Shown here in pieces: positions 1 through 11,443 of a DNA stretch of 64,000 bases (its first letter is position 1; every line of letters begins with the position of its first letter). This DNA is from Ostrinia nubilalis (Eukaryota > Arthropoda > Insecta > Lepidoptera > Crambidae): assembly GCF_963855985.1 (NCBI RefSeq), contig NC_087095.1, forward strand, positions 754,001-818,000, read 5' to 3'. Made by a program: the position numbers and the translations under genes. Below the pieces are notes generated by a model that ran no database searches, was not told the origin of the DNA, and was given only the letters and a program-made list of their open reading frames with translations.

Positions 1-390
1 TCGATAGATAAAATCATATTGTTATCGTGTAATGACATTGATAGATTAAATTAATTTAAACCGACACCCAGGGGCCGATTGCGATCTACAATGGGTCCTT
101 ACAGCACCAGGTGATGTGAGGTGTTGAATCATGCACTGTTTCAATGAAACCCTTTGAAAACCAAGAAACAGTAAATAGCATAAACAGAATACAGAAACTT
201 TCTAGTAAGAATAAAAAGTTTTGAGACCTCTGAATTAAAAAAAAAACGACGGAAAAGACACCAAAAAACTGAAGACTTCTTTGACATTAGTTTATCTTTA
301 GTTTTGTCATCGCATGTAAGGCCTCCTAGGTCTCAGGTATAGGTAGATACTGTAAACTTTAGTTCATACTCAGAAAAAAAAACCTTTTGA
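1..390. other. AT-rich DNA, no gene seen
   Basis: No open frame with plausible splice borders and no inverted repeat was seen. The part from about 60 to 120 looks like degenerate repeat sequence but I cannot assign it. Confidence 0.4.
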
Positions 391-394
391 TTTT

Positions 395-690
395 AGGGAT
401 CTAGTGCTTCAGACGCAGAGGTCCCGGGTTCGATTCCCAGTGGGGGCAGATTTTTCTGTTCGGTTTGGTTGGTGGTAGGGCTTATTCTAAGTCCGCCTGG
501 CTAGCTACCACCATCTTACCTAAGTCTGTCGCCTTAACAACAATGTTAACACAATTGTTGTGTTCCGGCAGTTAGAGGTAAGATAGCCAGTTCCTTCGTG
601 GTTGAGGATTCCGGGTGAAGCTCGCTTCCAACTTCGGCCTGATCGTCACTTACCATCAGGTGAGTGAGATATAGGCCAAGAGCTTCCTCG
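395..690 (+). repeat. tRNA-headed SINE / LINE-tail composite, degenerate
   Basis: Around 419-438 there is a good RNA polymerase III B-box-like stretch (GGTTCGATTCC) preceded by decayed tRNA-like sequence. It is followed by a GGTGGTAGGGCTT..TACCACC segment and then a stretch ending near CTTACCATCAGGTGAG, both of which resemble tail modules of lepidopteran retroposons as I recall them. No coding frame survives. The family name is not certain. Confidence 0.5.
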
Positions 691-861
691 TTGAGAATAA
701 AAAGATTTGGATAATTTATTCATGACTTTCACATTCAAAGATTATAACCATAGTTATACTCACTGAAAATTATCTACAAGCAGTAAAAAGTATGACATGC
801 ATCATACAAGAAAACGATGCATATGGATTTGCGATTAATTACAATAAAATACTATAACATT

Positions 862-867
862 TTTATT
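862..867 (-). other. poly(A) signal of the minus-strand FN3 gene
   Basis: AATAAA on the minus strand, 71 bp past the stop codon at 939-941. It fits as the 3'-end signal of the gene at 939-1717. Confidence 0.6.
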
Positions 868-938
868 ATACAAAGACGACAATCAATGCTTATTTGAGAG
901 GAGAAAGCCACACAATATTGTCCCATTTTCTTTTCTTC

Positions 939-1717
939 TTAAATGATGATTGCCCGCCAGGCGTTGGACTCCACGCTGTATCCCTCGCTATTGAAGGCCT
1001 GTACCACGAAACGGAACCAGGTGTACTTGTACAGGGGCGCGACCACCGCCATGGTCTGGCCGGGTCCGTACGCGTACACGTCTTGGTACCGGGAGAACAT
1101 GTTGTTGGAACCGGACTGTATCCATGACGTCACCTGCGAAGATACATTTTTTGATGATATTTTATCACAAAAACTTTATTGGTAAGGGAAAGGAAATGAT
1201 TAGGTTTGTCTCTTGATGACATTCTTTGGAAAGATTGAGTGGTAGATAAGCTTCTTCAGCTAATATGGAGTACTTGGTTAGACAAGTACCTAACCGAAAA
1301 TAAAATCTTACAAGTTCTAATGAATAATGTTTTTTGGTGGTTTCAGATAATTTTATTATTCACAGCTATTTTGCACAAAACAAATAGCATTATTAAATGT
1401 ATTTTCTTTTAAAATAAAGAGGGTTGTTGTTTGAATAACATCATTTACAAAGAGGGGATAAACAACTTAAAAAAATAATTAAAAAAAATTATAGCACATA
1501 CCTTGTATCCAAGAATATTATTTGATCCCTCGCCAGGGCTCCATGTAATGGCGGTGCCCATGAAAGGCTCCAGAAACGTGTTAAGATGTTCCAAAGTCGG
1601 AGCTGGTACAGTACTGGCACGGGCACCAGTTTCGCTTGCCTTGGGCTCTTCCTTGATGACGTAGGTCAGAGCTTGGGCCGCAGCCACGAGCAGCAGAAAG
1701 GTGAAGCACTTAAGCAT
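939..1717 (-). CDS. small secreted single-FN3-domain protein (2 exons)
   Basis: Exons are 1717-1502 and 1133-939 (stop TAA at 941-939); the intron 1501-1134 is bounded by GT and CAG, phase 0. The spliced product is 136 residues. Residues 1-16 form a signal peptide (MLKCF, a Leu/Val/Ala core, cleavage likely after AQA), so the protein is probably secreted. From about residue 38 the chain reads as one fibronectin type III-like beta sandwich: a PAPTL entry, the B-strand Trp in ITWSPGE, ILGYK at the exon junction, and near the end FVVQAFNSEGYS, the usual FN3 F-strand/G-strand region. Length and the intron after GYK match the two plus-strand paralogues at 8.3 and 11.7 kb, but this gene lacks their second intron and is shorter by 33 residues. 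No enzyme motif is present; the role (adhesion, ligand binding or extracellular matrix) is unknown. The ATG at 1717 is directly followed by the signal peptide, which supports this start. Confidence 0.85.
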
Positions 1718-1783
1718 CGTGGTTCTATGTGTGCTGCCTCAGAACAAATCCAGGTGTGGCCGACTTACAAGTGGTCGGTGGCA

Positions 1784-1791
1784 AATAAATA
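1784..1791 (-). promoter_or_regulatory. TATA-like box of the minus-strand FN3 gene
   Basis: TATTTATT on the minus strand, about 70 bp before the ATG at 1717. The same variant lies before the paralogue at 8259. No clear TCAGT initiator follows at the right distance, so this is a tentative call. Confidence 0.35.
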
Positions 1792-1799
1792 CTATTGAT

Positions 1800-4700
1800 G
1801 GTTACGATTCATTTAGTTTTGATAAAATTGTTTTAAAATGGCAAAACGTGATTAGGATTCAGATATCTATTGTTCAGTTTTTAGCAATCTTTATGTTAGT
1901 GATTAATATAAAAAATGTATGTTTGTTTATCAACTATGAAACTAATTCTGAAATACGTTAAAATAAGTATGATTCTTACTTACCTTTTTGGCAGATTCTA
2001 ATCTTCCTAGCGAATTTTAGCGTGATGTGACGTTATCCGAAGTCAGGAATGATTAAAGCACACAAATTATGAAGAAAAAAAGAAAGGCATCTTTACTTAA
2101 TTCACATTAGATCTGGTACATAAATAGTAAGCATAGAATTAGTGCCAAAAAGGACACCCGTGAGACAGTAATTTTTACTTTTTTTACCATAAATCGCAGC
2201 CCACTTGAGAGAAGCCACAGTAAACAACTAGTATTTCGTATCAGCTTTTAAGACTCTCTAATACAATTTAAGTTGTACACGGATCTGCAGATGATAAAAA
2301 ACCCTACGCCTCGTTGCGAGTGATAAATACGCTAATACCAATTTATTGTACCTTAGATAAAACCTCATGCTATGGCCATGTGACGTGCTGTAGTAGGAAG
2401 AGGATGTCCATCAGTAGAGGGTAGGTACAATACCGTACATAGTATTACTCCATAAAGAAATAAAGACAAATGTAGAAGGTGTTTGGATATTGGACATGCT
2501 GACAAAACTTAATAAATAAGATCAAATTATGCCTCTGAGCTGGAAACCAGAAAGTTTACGATACCAATGTAAAAACTTTAGATTTTCCCATGTTTCATGT
2601 TTTTGATAATAAATGAACTGCAAACAAGTGACTAAAAACATGAAAACAATAACTTGTTTTCTGTTTACATTGTTTTTTTTTTTCAGTAAACGCCCTTTCT
2701 TAAATAAATGCAAATAATGGAAGAGCCGTAACTTTGCTAACTGCAAACTGATAGGAGATATATTTCTTTAGTACCAAAGTAAATAGACTGCCCATTTTGT
2801 AAGTCAAAACAGAATGTTTTATTACATAGGATGTGCGCTATAAATAAAGCTTCCACGAAGCTTTAAATTCTAAACTCTACACAAAGAGCAATAAGGCTGA
2901 GACACACAGCCTCCCTAGACCATGTTAAATAAATCAGGAGGTGCATACAAAGTAATTGTAGAAATGTATATTAGAGTAGGTAAGCTTTACACCTCAAAAT
3001 GTATAGTAAAGGTACCTTTACTCATACATACATCATACATCACTCGAACTGCAAGGGAAAAAGAATTTTCCCAAAATGTCAGGCTTTCCGAAATCATATG
3101 GTGAACATTTAGGTACCACTCATGCTTAAAACTCCCCACGTTGATTGTAAAAACCCCGAAGTACTTAAATTAACGAAAAAAATTTGTCTGGACAACTGCT
3201 CGTATTATTGACGAATTTGAAAATGGACTTGGAAATTGCAGGAAATTACTATACCTACCATCGAAAATTTAAACAAAATAAATCTGATGTCAGGCACTCG
3301 AAAGAAAGAAAAACCAGCAAAATGCTTCATAGCAAAAGAAAATTAGACACCCCTTTGCAATTTGACTTTTTCCTGCATGCTTTCCGCCCCAACCACTGCG
3401 ACAGAGGAAACAATAAAACGCAGGCAAATCGTCCCCGTAGGTAACACCTACTAATAAAAATTCCTCCAAATCAATACGTTCTCTTTTACGCTTTTTGTAT
3501 TGTATTTTATTTTGTTATTCGCCTCCGCCTCGTGTTAAAGGGACAATTCTGGGATCTAGAGGTTGTAGCGTGATTACATTACTTGATACTTTTTGCAAAA
3601 TTTTGTTATGTAGAAACTGAATTATTAGATAGTTTGTACAAAATATCATGTGTCAATATATTTTAGACAGATATACAATTTTATATGTATTAGTATCTTA
3701 CGCTCCATTCCAACACAAGTACCTTTGTTATAAAAAAATTATGCACTGAAATAAATCATATTTTTATATTGACTTTAAATTATCTACGACACCTTCAAGA
3801 GAACCTAATTGTGAACATTATCAACCTTGTGTGGTCCAAAGTTTGAGAAACAATAATGGATTATCCCCATAGATAAGACAAAAACTTCCATAGCAACATA
3901 GACGTATTTCACAACAAATAATCTCGGTATTAGTTGTTTACTACATTTTTGTAAACAGCTAAGCGTTTCAAGGATGTGAGTCATATTCGTTACAAATACA
4001 CAAAATGTAGGTCACCTTAACAATGCTTTTGTTAGAGATAAACTATTCGTCATGGGTTTTTATGTTGCCCTTTTCGAAGGTTTAAAATAATGGCTAGTCA
4101 GCATTTAGTATGATTAGAATTTTAGATGCCTGAATCTTCTTTTGAGTATAAAATACTATAATATCACCACTGATAGACTAGATGCTTAAATTGACCAAAA
4201 GAATCAAATTTTAAATTAACAAGCAGAGGAGATCATCAGGTAGATAAGTACCTACTCGTAGTTACCTATGCAATTAGACATAAATACGATACTTGATTGT
4301 GTTATTTAGCTATGGCGATGGTTGCAAGTATCAAAACCATCCCATCCCCCTACAAAAGCACCCGTAAACACGTTGGATCCTGTACTATCCTCGTTTGCAT
4401 ACCGTGCGCGCGCGTGTGTGTGCGATTGACAAGCGCTAAATGCTGGGGCGCCCGTTCCAAACGTTAAACACTGTTTATTGGCACGTACACTCGGCAAAAA
4501 TTCCAATAAAACTCCAAAAGGAATTCGGCACGAAAGAATAACGTTTAATTTGTCCCGAAGGTCCCGTGATTTATACGACCGAATTAAATGGCCGACTTTG
4601 TATTCAAATGTTAATGCAAAACGGTTAGCTATTGACCATTTGTACGTAAGTAAATCTTGCTGGTGACATCAATAATGTCGCTTTGGAAGTGGAAAGGAAG

Positions 4701-5500
4701 CTGGCTTAAATTGTACTCGAGTCAACTGAATTGTTTGGATTCCCATATATTTTCCGTAGAAAAATGATTAAGGAAAAAAGTTTTAGTAAAAACTGCACTG
4801 CTTATTATTAAGAAATACCTACCATCAACTGAAATATTTCGTAAGCACAAAAAACAATAATACTCATATCTAATGCCAATCAAGGTTAGATAATCTGTAT
4901 AAATCCATATTTTTAAGTTAGTTCGCCCTAAATAAATCAACCTGTGCTTAATTACGATATGACACTCAAAACTCCGTCCAAACTCACATCACGAATAGCC
5001 GTCCTGTGATCGGTACATACCGACCTACTGGAATTCAACCAATTAAAAGTTTGATTATGAGTTTACAGTCATTTCCTATTCCGAACTTGAATAATATTTA
5101 GAAGGCAAATGAAAATAGGATACTGAATACTACATGCTGAAAACAATTCTCTAAATTCAATCGAACTGAAAGTATTTTCATTATCTTTTCACTGTGTCAA
5201 ACCCGAGAATCATACCCATTCGCCCGAAAGACTAACCAGGTTTTGGTGCCACACCACCTACCTACATTTCATTGTATTTATTTTCATAAGCCGCTTATAG
5301 CGTTACGCTAAGCTTGCTCAGCAAAAACTACACAAAATAGTTTGTCTCTCACGTCACTTGGATTACAAGGATTCAGTATGACAAGGCACGCGTCACCTGG
5401 CCTTAGGGATATAGGATAGAACGACAGTGAATGACACTTCTAGTGGACCCACCGATGGAGCAAAAAGGGACTCAGATGAACGGGAAACAAAAGATCCATA
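1800..5500. other. intergenic DNA without a recognised gene
   Basis: Mostly AT-rich sequence between the first FN3 gene and the repeat block at 5.5 kb. A short GC/GT microsatellite sits near 4408-4424 and a small hairpin around AAGCTT near 2850-2868. A somewhat more complex stretch at 4480-4650 (several TAAT cores, CCCGAAGG) shows no codon structure and might be regulatory. Open frames here are short and lack splice signals. Confidence 0.4.
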
Positions 5501-5534
5501 ATCCAACAGGATAGTTGAATATTGTATTTGACGG

Positions 5535-5620
5535 CCGTGTGCTCTGGTCGATAGGATAGGACTTAAACGCTACAGTTGTGGGTCTGAATCCCGCAGGTGA
5601 CAAAATAATGTTAGTGTGAG
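5535..5620 (+). repeat. degenerate tRNA-derived SINE head
   Basis: GGCCGTGTGCTCTGGT and GTGGGTCTGAATCCCGCAGG read as decayed A- and B-box regions of a tRNA-derived SINE. The following A/T-rich part to about 5760 may be its body. It is too decayed for a family name. Confidence 0.35.
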
Positions 5621-5896
5621 ATGTGCAAGAATTAATTTGATGATTGTACTCAAATGTATCATTTAATTTATTATGTCAGTCCGTGATCCAATTGCTTAGA
5701 TTATGCTTGGTTGTGGGCTACGTAGGTATTTATTTAGGATTATTATTTTATTGACCCTATTGTGTGACCGCAGTGAGATTTGGTGATACCAGATGAAAGG
5801 AAAGGAATTCCTTCTGCTGTCAAGACAAGAACAAGATACCTCATCTGAATGGCTTATTGTGTTAACACAGATTGCCAAGTTGCAGAACTCATAATA

Positions 5897-6362
5897 CAGG
5901 GTGGAATTTTGTAATGCCACCTGGAGGGAAAGTACTCATAATACTGTAGATAGAAAATTTTACTAAAAGAAAACATTCCTTTATTTTTGAAAAGAAAGAG
6001 AACTGCATTCAAAGATTTTCTATTTTTTTTCGAAAATTCACTACCAAACCATAAAGTTTTCTGTAAATAATTACAATAATTTAAGATTTCATGGTTTTCC
6101 TGTCATTTGATTTAACAAGTTTGTTAGAGAGATTTCATCCTTATACTTAACCCTAACGATCGATGCAATAAAAATACAGGGTGTAATTTTTAACAAATTT
6201 TATTTAGTTCGATTCCCGGGTGTGGCAAGCAAATTTTTAGAAATCTTTGAATGCAGTTCTATTTCTTTTTCTAAATTAAGAAATGTTTCCTTTTAGTAAA
6301 ATTTTCTATCTACCGTATTAGGAATAATTTCCCTCCAGGTGGCATTACAAAATTCCACCCTG
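5897..6362. mobile_element. long-TIR non-autonomous DNA element (466 bp, TA target)
   Basis: The element starts CAGGGTGGAATTTTGTAATG and ends with its reverse complement. The inverted repeats extend about 128 bp inwards (to ~6025 and from ~6235) with few differences and share CCACCTGGAGGGAAA and AACTGCATTCAAAGATTT. TA flanks both ends (5895-5896 and 6363-6364). The 210-bp core has no coding frame but holds a second CAGGGTG-like start near 6178. It looks like a foldback MITE moved by an unknown transposase. Confidence 0.8.
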
Positions 6363-6478
6363 TATATAAAAAAATTGACCCTATTCCCTCTGGTAAATTA
6401 GAGAGGATCGTCCTCCAGCAGGGGACTAAATAACCTCATAATGATGGTGATAATGATGATTATTTACCTATTTATTGT

Positions 6479-6683
6479 TTTCTAATATAATTACTGTTTA
6501 GTTTATCAAAAACTAATTTAAATAAATCATTAATTGCCGTGAGAAAATGATGATGAATACCTACTGCAAACTAAAACTGGACTTAATATTGCTTTCTATT
6601 ATAATTACTGTATAGTTTATCAAAAACAAATTACAATATGAAACAAATATTAAATAATTATTATCAGCCGTGAGAAAATGATG
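6479..6683. repeat. imperfect direct duplication, period ~114 bp
   Basis: Two copies, at 6479-6552 and 6593-6683, share TATAATTACTGTWTAGTTTA near the start and GCCGTGAGAAAATGATG at the end. The second has extra bases in the middle. The preceding ATGATGGTGATAATGATGAT (around 6440) resembles an RTE LINE tail. Confidence 0.6.
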
Positions 6684-6825
6684 ACTAGAAAGTGCTGAGA
6701 AAAAGAAAACTATGAATAGCAAAACAACAATAAGTATTATTAACTTTATCTATTGATTTATCAATAGCAGCCGTTATTAGGTCAAGTTACAAAATTTTAA
6801 TAAACTTTATTATCTTCTACAGTTT

Positions 6826-7036
6826 GCTCATGCGGCCCGCTTATGAGCAAAAGAAGTATCCATCTCGGGCGACACATCATGCACCCGGATGAGATAGCAG
6901 ATATCACGCTCCAAAGAATCTGGAAATTTATAGACTCAACGGGACTAAGCAGTGAACTCTAAAGACAAGGGCTGCCACAATAGATCAAACCTGGTCGAGC
7001 TGGCGCAAATGAAGGCCCAAAACCAATAATAATAAT
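6826..7036 (+). mobile_element. 3' end of a LINE with ORF2 C-terminus and (AAT)n tail
   Basis: A frame from about 6855 to the TAA at 6960-6962 encodes a C-terminal piece containing GRHIMHPDEIADITLQRI and then WKFIDSTGLSSEL, the kind of end seen in R1/I-group LINE proteins. It is followed by a short 3'UTR and AATAATAATAAT. The element is heavily 5' truncated. The clade is inferred from resemblance only. Confidence 0.55.
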
Positions 7037-7129
7037 CCTCTACAGCAAATGGTACGAGTATTTATTATACCTACTTACAAACTTTTATTTTACTCAAAAT
7101 CTGAAATAATATTTTTTCTAATTACTAAT

Positions 7130-7216
7130 TAGGAGTGACATCACCCAACCATGTACCTCGTCAGCGCAACCACGACCACTCTGACAAGAGTGCCCGACTA
7201 AGAAGAAGAAGAATTA
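7130..7216 (+). mobile_element. 3' tail of a LINE ending in (AAG)n
   Basis: The stretch CTCGTCAGCGCAACCACGACC followed by GAGTGCCCGACTAAGAAGAAG is a LINE 3' terminus type I associate with Lepidoptera. It is only about 85 bp long, with no coding remnant. Confidence 0.5.
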
Positions 7217-8060
7217 GGAGTAGGATTTGTCTATAAAGCCAGCGATCTAACCCGACTTCGCACGATAGCAGAGCAATTTTAATCATTCACTCACTTCTAA
7301 AATAATGATCCAAATTGTATTAAATAAATAAAATCGTACAATAGTTTTTAAGAGAAACAAACCAACTGCGACGGAATTTGTTGTTTAAATAATACGTAAG
7401 GATTACTACGAGTAGAACTAAACACGTCACACGTCACTAGGTGAAAAATGATTGTCGTTAACTTGGTTCTATGAATACCTCAATGCTTACATTACTGTTA
7501 TCTATTTTGAATTCTACTATACTCTAACAATAGGCACTTTACTTAGCACTTAGACCATTCATGGCGATTTTTTACATGGTTAGTAAAATATTACGAAAAT
7601 ACATAAAATTCATTTTTATGTCTAGGTATTGAAGTTCATTGTTGAAGATATTGCAAGCTATTCAAAATTCATTAATCTTAAACTACAAAGATGCATGCAT
7701 TAGGTATGCGTGTGCTATCTTGAAGTTCAAAGGTAAGATAAGGTATGTTAGTCACTACACTATCTGCAGTATTGCACAAGAATGATACATCTTATTTTGT
7801 ATGATTTCTAGCAAAAAAAATGCAAAGAGGGTAACAACCACTTCAATTATTAAAATAAATAATGTAGTTAACTATTTTTAAACGCCCTAATAATTTTTAT
7901 ATTGTAATTTTTCATTATCTCGTATTTCATTTCAGTACATAAGATACAACAACACTATTTAACATGATTTCCTGTCGCCTCAAACACTATAAAACGAGAC
8001 TGCGATTACCATACGGGTCTACGACCCATTAAATGAGAAAATACCCACAGACGAACGAAT
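7217..8060. other. upstream region of the tandem FN3 pair
   Basis: AT-rich, no coding frame. It may contain distal control sequence for the gene starting at 8259, but no individual site stands out. Confidence 0.35.
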
Positions 8061-8149
8061 GTAAACGTCAAAATCGACATGCCAATCAACCTTTAGCCTT
8101 AATCTAATTAGCCAACAATTGACTCACAAGTGACTCACCAATCAGGGCT
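8061..8149 (+). promoter_or_regulatory. conserved proximal promoter block, first tandem FN3 gene
   Basis: About 85 bp closely match 11444-11526 before the next paralogue. Shared words are CAATCAACCTTTA, TAATCYAATTA and TGACTCRCCAATCAGRGCT, including a CCAAT-like core. This copy has roughly 10 extra bases (a GACTCACAAG duplication). Conservation of non-coding sequence between tandem paralogues suggests shared regulation or simply recent common origin. Confidence 0.65.
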
Positions 8150-8166
8150 GCTTATCGCCCAGCGGC

Positions 8167-8200
8167 TATTTATTTACAAACAACCGTCCGGCAGCTCAGT
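8167..8200 (+). promoter_or_regulatory. core promoter (TATTTATT + TCAGT initiator)
   Basis: TATTTATT at 8167-8174 and the arthropod initiator TCAGT at 8196-8200. The initiator A at 8198 is 31 bp after the first base of the TATA-like box, the canonical spacing. The ATG at 8259 would then have a ~60-base leader. Confidence 0.7.
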
Positions 8201-8258
8201 GCATCACTAGATCTCGAGCAGTTCATATCGATAAAAACTACAGTAACTATTAAACATC

Positions 8259-10875
8259 ATGATGAAGTGCCTATGCGTTTTGTTCTTCGTGGCGGTAGCC
8301 CAGGGCTTCGTGACCAGGGTAGCGAGGGGGGTCGAGGGTGTCCCAGCGCCGACGCTGCTTCGCATCACTTTGGTGGATGACCCCAAAATGGGATTCGTTG
8401 TCGACTGGACACCCGTTGAATCAAATGATGCTGCAGACCCAATTCTTGGTTACAAGGTATGTAATTGTCAAATTGAAATTGTGAACTCCGTCAGTTTATA
8501 ACATAACGCGTGATATTGTAAACTAACAGTGGGTTAGGTAAGTTAAGATTGTAATGTAAATAAGTACGTCAGATTATAATCTGATAGAATTCACAATTTT
8601 ACGGTGACACTTTACTATTGTCACATTTTTAAACCAAATCTACTGAAGATAAAGATTTAAAACCCATTGAGAGATTTCATTTATTATCGGAGGTAAATCT
8701 GCCGACTACCTACCGTAAACATAAAATCGTACGTGATATTTCTGACTGTCACATCTAATGAATCACCTAAGTAAGATGATTTCTTTTAATTTCTTATGTC
8801 ACACGTTTACTAAGTATGTTATTCTTTTTCTTTGCCTTATCTTAACGGAAAGAAGAATTTTAATTCTAAGAGTTATGACCTACATAGATAGCGAAAAAGT
8901 TAGTTTACATAACATGTTCATATTTTCTCTGTTATGTATACTTTGGTTTCAAAAAATATGTTAATTGTTTCAGATGAAAGTATGGGAGCAGCCTAAGATC
9001 AAGACATACAAATATGAAACTATCGACGGTGTCAAAACTTTGGTAGAGGAATACGCTCCTGGCAAGGTAAGATAATGATCTTTAGAGATAAAATAACCAT
9101 CGTCCATACGTTCTCGTAATCATTTGCATTGTTCAGAGAATTCTATATGTTTCTAACATTTACATCGAGTAAGTCTTATTAGGTACAATAATAGTTCTCC
9201 ATGATTATACACATTGCCACAAAGAAACGTAGAAATTATTTTTAGGAATTTTGTGATGGTCTGTATTTTATTGCAGAACATGACTGAATTTTGAAATTCA
9301 GTTTTAGGCCTTCCCATAATACATAGAATAATACAAGAAAAGTTTCAGGTTGTAGTTGCAAAATATAAATACAAACGAGAGCAAATAGTTGAACTAAAGT
9401 TTTACAGGATTTTTTCCATTCTCAAAGAAGATAAATTATTATGCCAGATAATAATTTTATTCTACACGCGCTGTTGGGCATTTTACTTTTAATTTACAAT
9501 AACTATGCTATTTATTATGTGTATGTTTACTTTAGATGACCTTAAACCCGCTGCATCAACACAATAATATCACGTTACAATGTAAACATTCTAATAACAT
9601 AATTAGCTTAGAGTTCATTAACAACAAACATTATTCTAATCGGATTTACAATGTAATACAATATAACATGTTTCATGCTACTAAATCGTCGATAAACAAT
9701 ATTAATGTCGGCCGTTTGGTGTAGTGGTTCAGAACGGGCTACTATGCCGAGAGGTCCCGGGTTCGATTCCCGGCCGGGCAGAAATTGAAATGATGAATTT
9801 TAATTTCTGTGACGGGTCTGGGTGTTACTATGTATAATATGTATGTATTTAAAAAAAAAAAAAGTATATAAGTAGTATATCCGTTAAGCTAGCACCCATA
9901 ACACAAGCATTAAGTTGCTTACTTTGGGGCTAGCTGGCGCTGTGTGAAATTGTCCAAAGATATATAAAAAAAAAAAAAAAAAAAAAAATGTCATAATAAA
10001 CCTATGAGCATAGATCCTCAATAAATATGCAGTACCAATACCTACTCTGCTTACTGATATTAGGTATATCATAGTTCTTTCCATATTAAACAATAATTAT
10101 GATAAAAAGATAGGATGGTACTTATAAGAAGATTAGGTTTTAAATGAGACAATTAGGTTAATGCCATATTCAATATTTTGTTAATTAGTTTGTAAACTGT
10201 AATTAGGTACGTACTGTGTTTTTAACGTCCCCATGGAGGGCAAAAAATAGAGAAAGCATATTGGTATTAAGTCTGTCATCGATAGTTTAAAACCTATCAA
10301 GTTTCATTGCTAAAGATGACGTAATGGATTGACAAAATAAATAAATAAATATCCTTGGACATTTTACACTGCGCTTCTAGCCCCAAACTAAGCAAAGCTT
10401 GTACTATGGGTACTAGACAACGGATATAAACATACTTAAATACTTTTTTTTGTAAATACATAAGTACTTATTATACATAGAAAACACCCAGTCCAATACA
10501 AACAAATATGTTCATGCACACAAATGTTTGTACTGTGTGGGATTCGAACCCGCTACCTCCGGAATAGTAGTCCGTTTGGAACCACTACACCAAACGGACG
10601 ATAAATTTTGTTTGTTTTTAACTCAGAATAAACAAAACATTCCATTTTGTTTCCAGTTCCCAGCCAACAACGAAGTCCCCACAAACAAGCCTCGGGAAAT
10701 CGTCATCCAAGGAGACAAGACCACCGCCAAGTTTGAGGGCATCGAGACCGGCGTCTTATACGAAGTGAGGGTCCAGGCCTTCACCAAGAACATACAAGGA
10801 CCCTTATCTCAACCCATGAGAGTCGAGATTAACAATGACAACGACAGGAAAAAAGATGTGTACACCGTAGCTTAA
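8259..10875 (+). CDS. small secreted single-FN3-domain protein, tandem paralogue A (3 exons)
   Basis: Exons are 8259-8456, 8974-9066 and 10657-10875; all introns are GT..AG and phase 0; the product is 169 residues. ATG codons occur at 8259 and 8262, and the second gives the paralogue-like MKC start. Residues 1-16 are a signal peptide ending AVAQG. An FN3-like fold follows: PAPTL (about 29-33), the core Trp in FVVDWTPV, PILGYK at the first junction, a charged exon 2 (VKVWEQPK, YETIDG), then EIVIQGDKTTAKFEGIETG and YEVRVQAFTKN, the FN3 consensus for strands E to F. The tail (NDNDRKKDVYTVA) is polar. Intron 2 (1590 bp) carries two SINEs in opposite orientation. The gene is the same length as its neighbour at 11665, with 16 of 31 exon-2 residues identical, so it is a diverged tandem duplicate. 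It is probably extracellular; no catalytic motif; ligand unknown. Confidence 0.88.
9709..9988 (+). mobile_element. tRNA-derived SINE in intron 2, sense orientation
   Basis: The head contains TGGTGTAGTGGTTCAGAACG (A-box region) and GGTCCCGGGTTCGATTCCCG (B box). A body with GGTCTGGGTGTTACTATG follows, then an A run near 9849, a tail with CTTTGGGGCTAGCTGGCGC, and a terminal A run (about 9966-9988). Homologous copies occur at 10333-10601, 14935-15030 and 50660-50821. Confidence 0.8.
10333..10601 (-). mobile_element. tRNA-derived SINE in intron 2, antisense orientation
   Basis: On the minus strand, a head at 10601-10530 (CCGTTTGGTGTAGTGGTT, then CGGGTTCGAATCCCAC) is followed by GGACTGGGTGTTTTCTATG, an A run, TTTGGGGCTAGAAGCGCAG, and an end in TATTTATTTATTT near 10345. 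It is the same family as 9709-9988 but diverged, and it lies tail-to-tail with it about 350 bp away. Confidence 0.8.
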
Positions 10876-10997
10876 TTTCTTGGTAGGGTGGTTGTCGACT
10901 GTGGTGTTTAGTATTTAAATTAAATAAGTAAGTAAGTTATGTACGTATAAAAAACTTTGATATCAACTTAAAATGTAATACCAATGTTATTGTAGTA

Positions 10998-11003
10998 AAT
11001 AAA
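10998..11003 (+). other. poly(A) signal, paralogue A
   Basis: AATAAA 123 bp past the stop codon at 10873-10875. This is the best candidate for 3'-end formation of this gene. Confidence 0.55.
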
Positions 11004-11214
11004 TACAGAAGTCTTGAGAAACTCGATTGTTACCTAAAGATAAAAAAATTAACGATAGTTTTGTTATGAAAATGTGTAAGGTAAAACCTATTTGCTATTT
11101 CTTAAACATTATTACTGGTTCTGTAAAATTATCAACAGCTTCATTAATAAGTCATGTAAGAAAATAATTGAGTTCTTATTTATTGGAGTACCTACAATAA
11201 ATGGTATTAAACAT

Positions 11215-11250
11215 AACCGGTTTTTTAATTTCTCTTGACCTACCGGTTAA
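11215..11250. promoter_or_regulatory. paired Grainyhead-like sites (candidate)
   Basis: AACCGGTTTT at 11215-11224 and TACCGGTTAA at 11241-11250 match the AACCGGTT-type site recognised by Grainyhead/CP2 factors, which act in insect epidermis. They lie about 310-340 bp before the predicted start of transcription of paralogue B. Function is inferred. Confidence 0.3.
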
Positions 11251-11443
11251 CCTTAACCATTTTACTATTACCTCCTATTACCTGCTCCCAAACTACTGTA
11301 ACATTAATTATTTAAATAATAAATTAACAATCCACATCTAAATGAGCAACTCAAAAAGATAAAATTCCGAATTTGTATTTTCAAAAGAAATACATAAGTC
11401 CAACCCATCTAGTTTCGAAGAAAAAACGTACGTAAATCATGAA

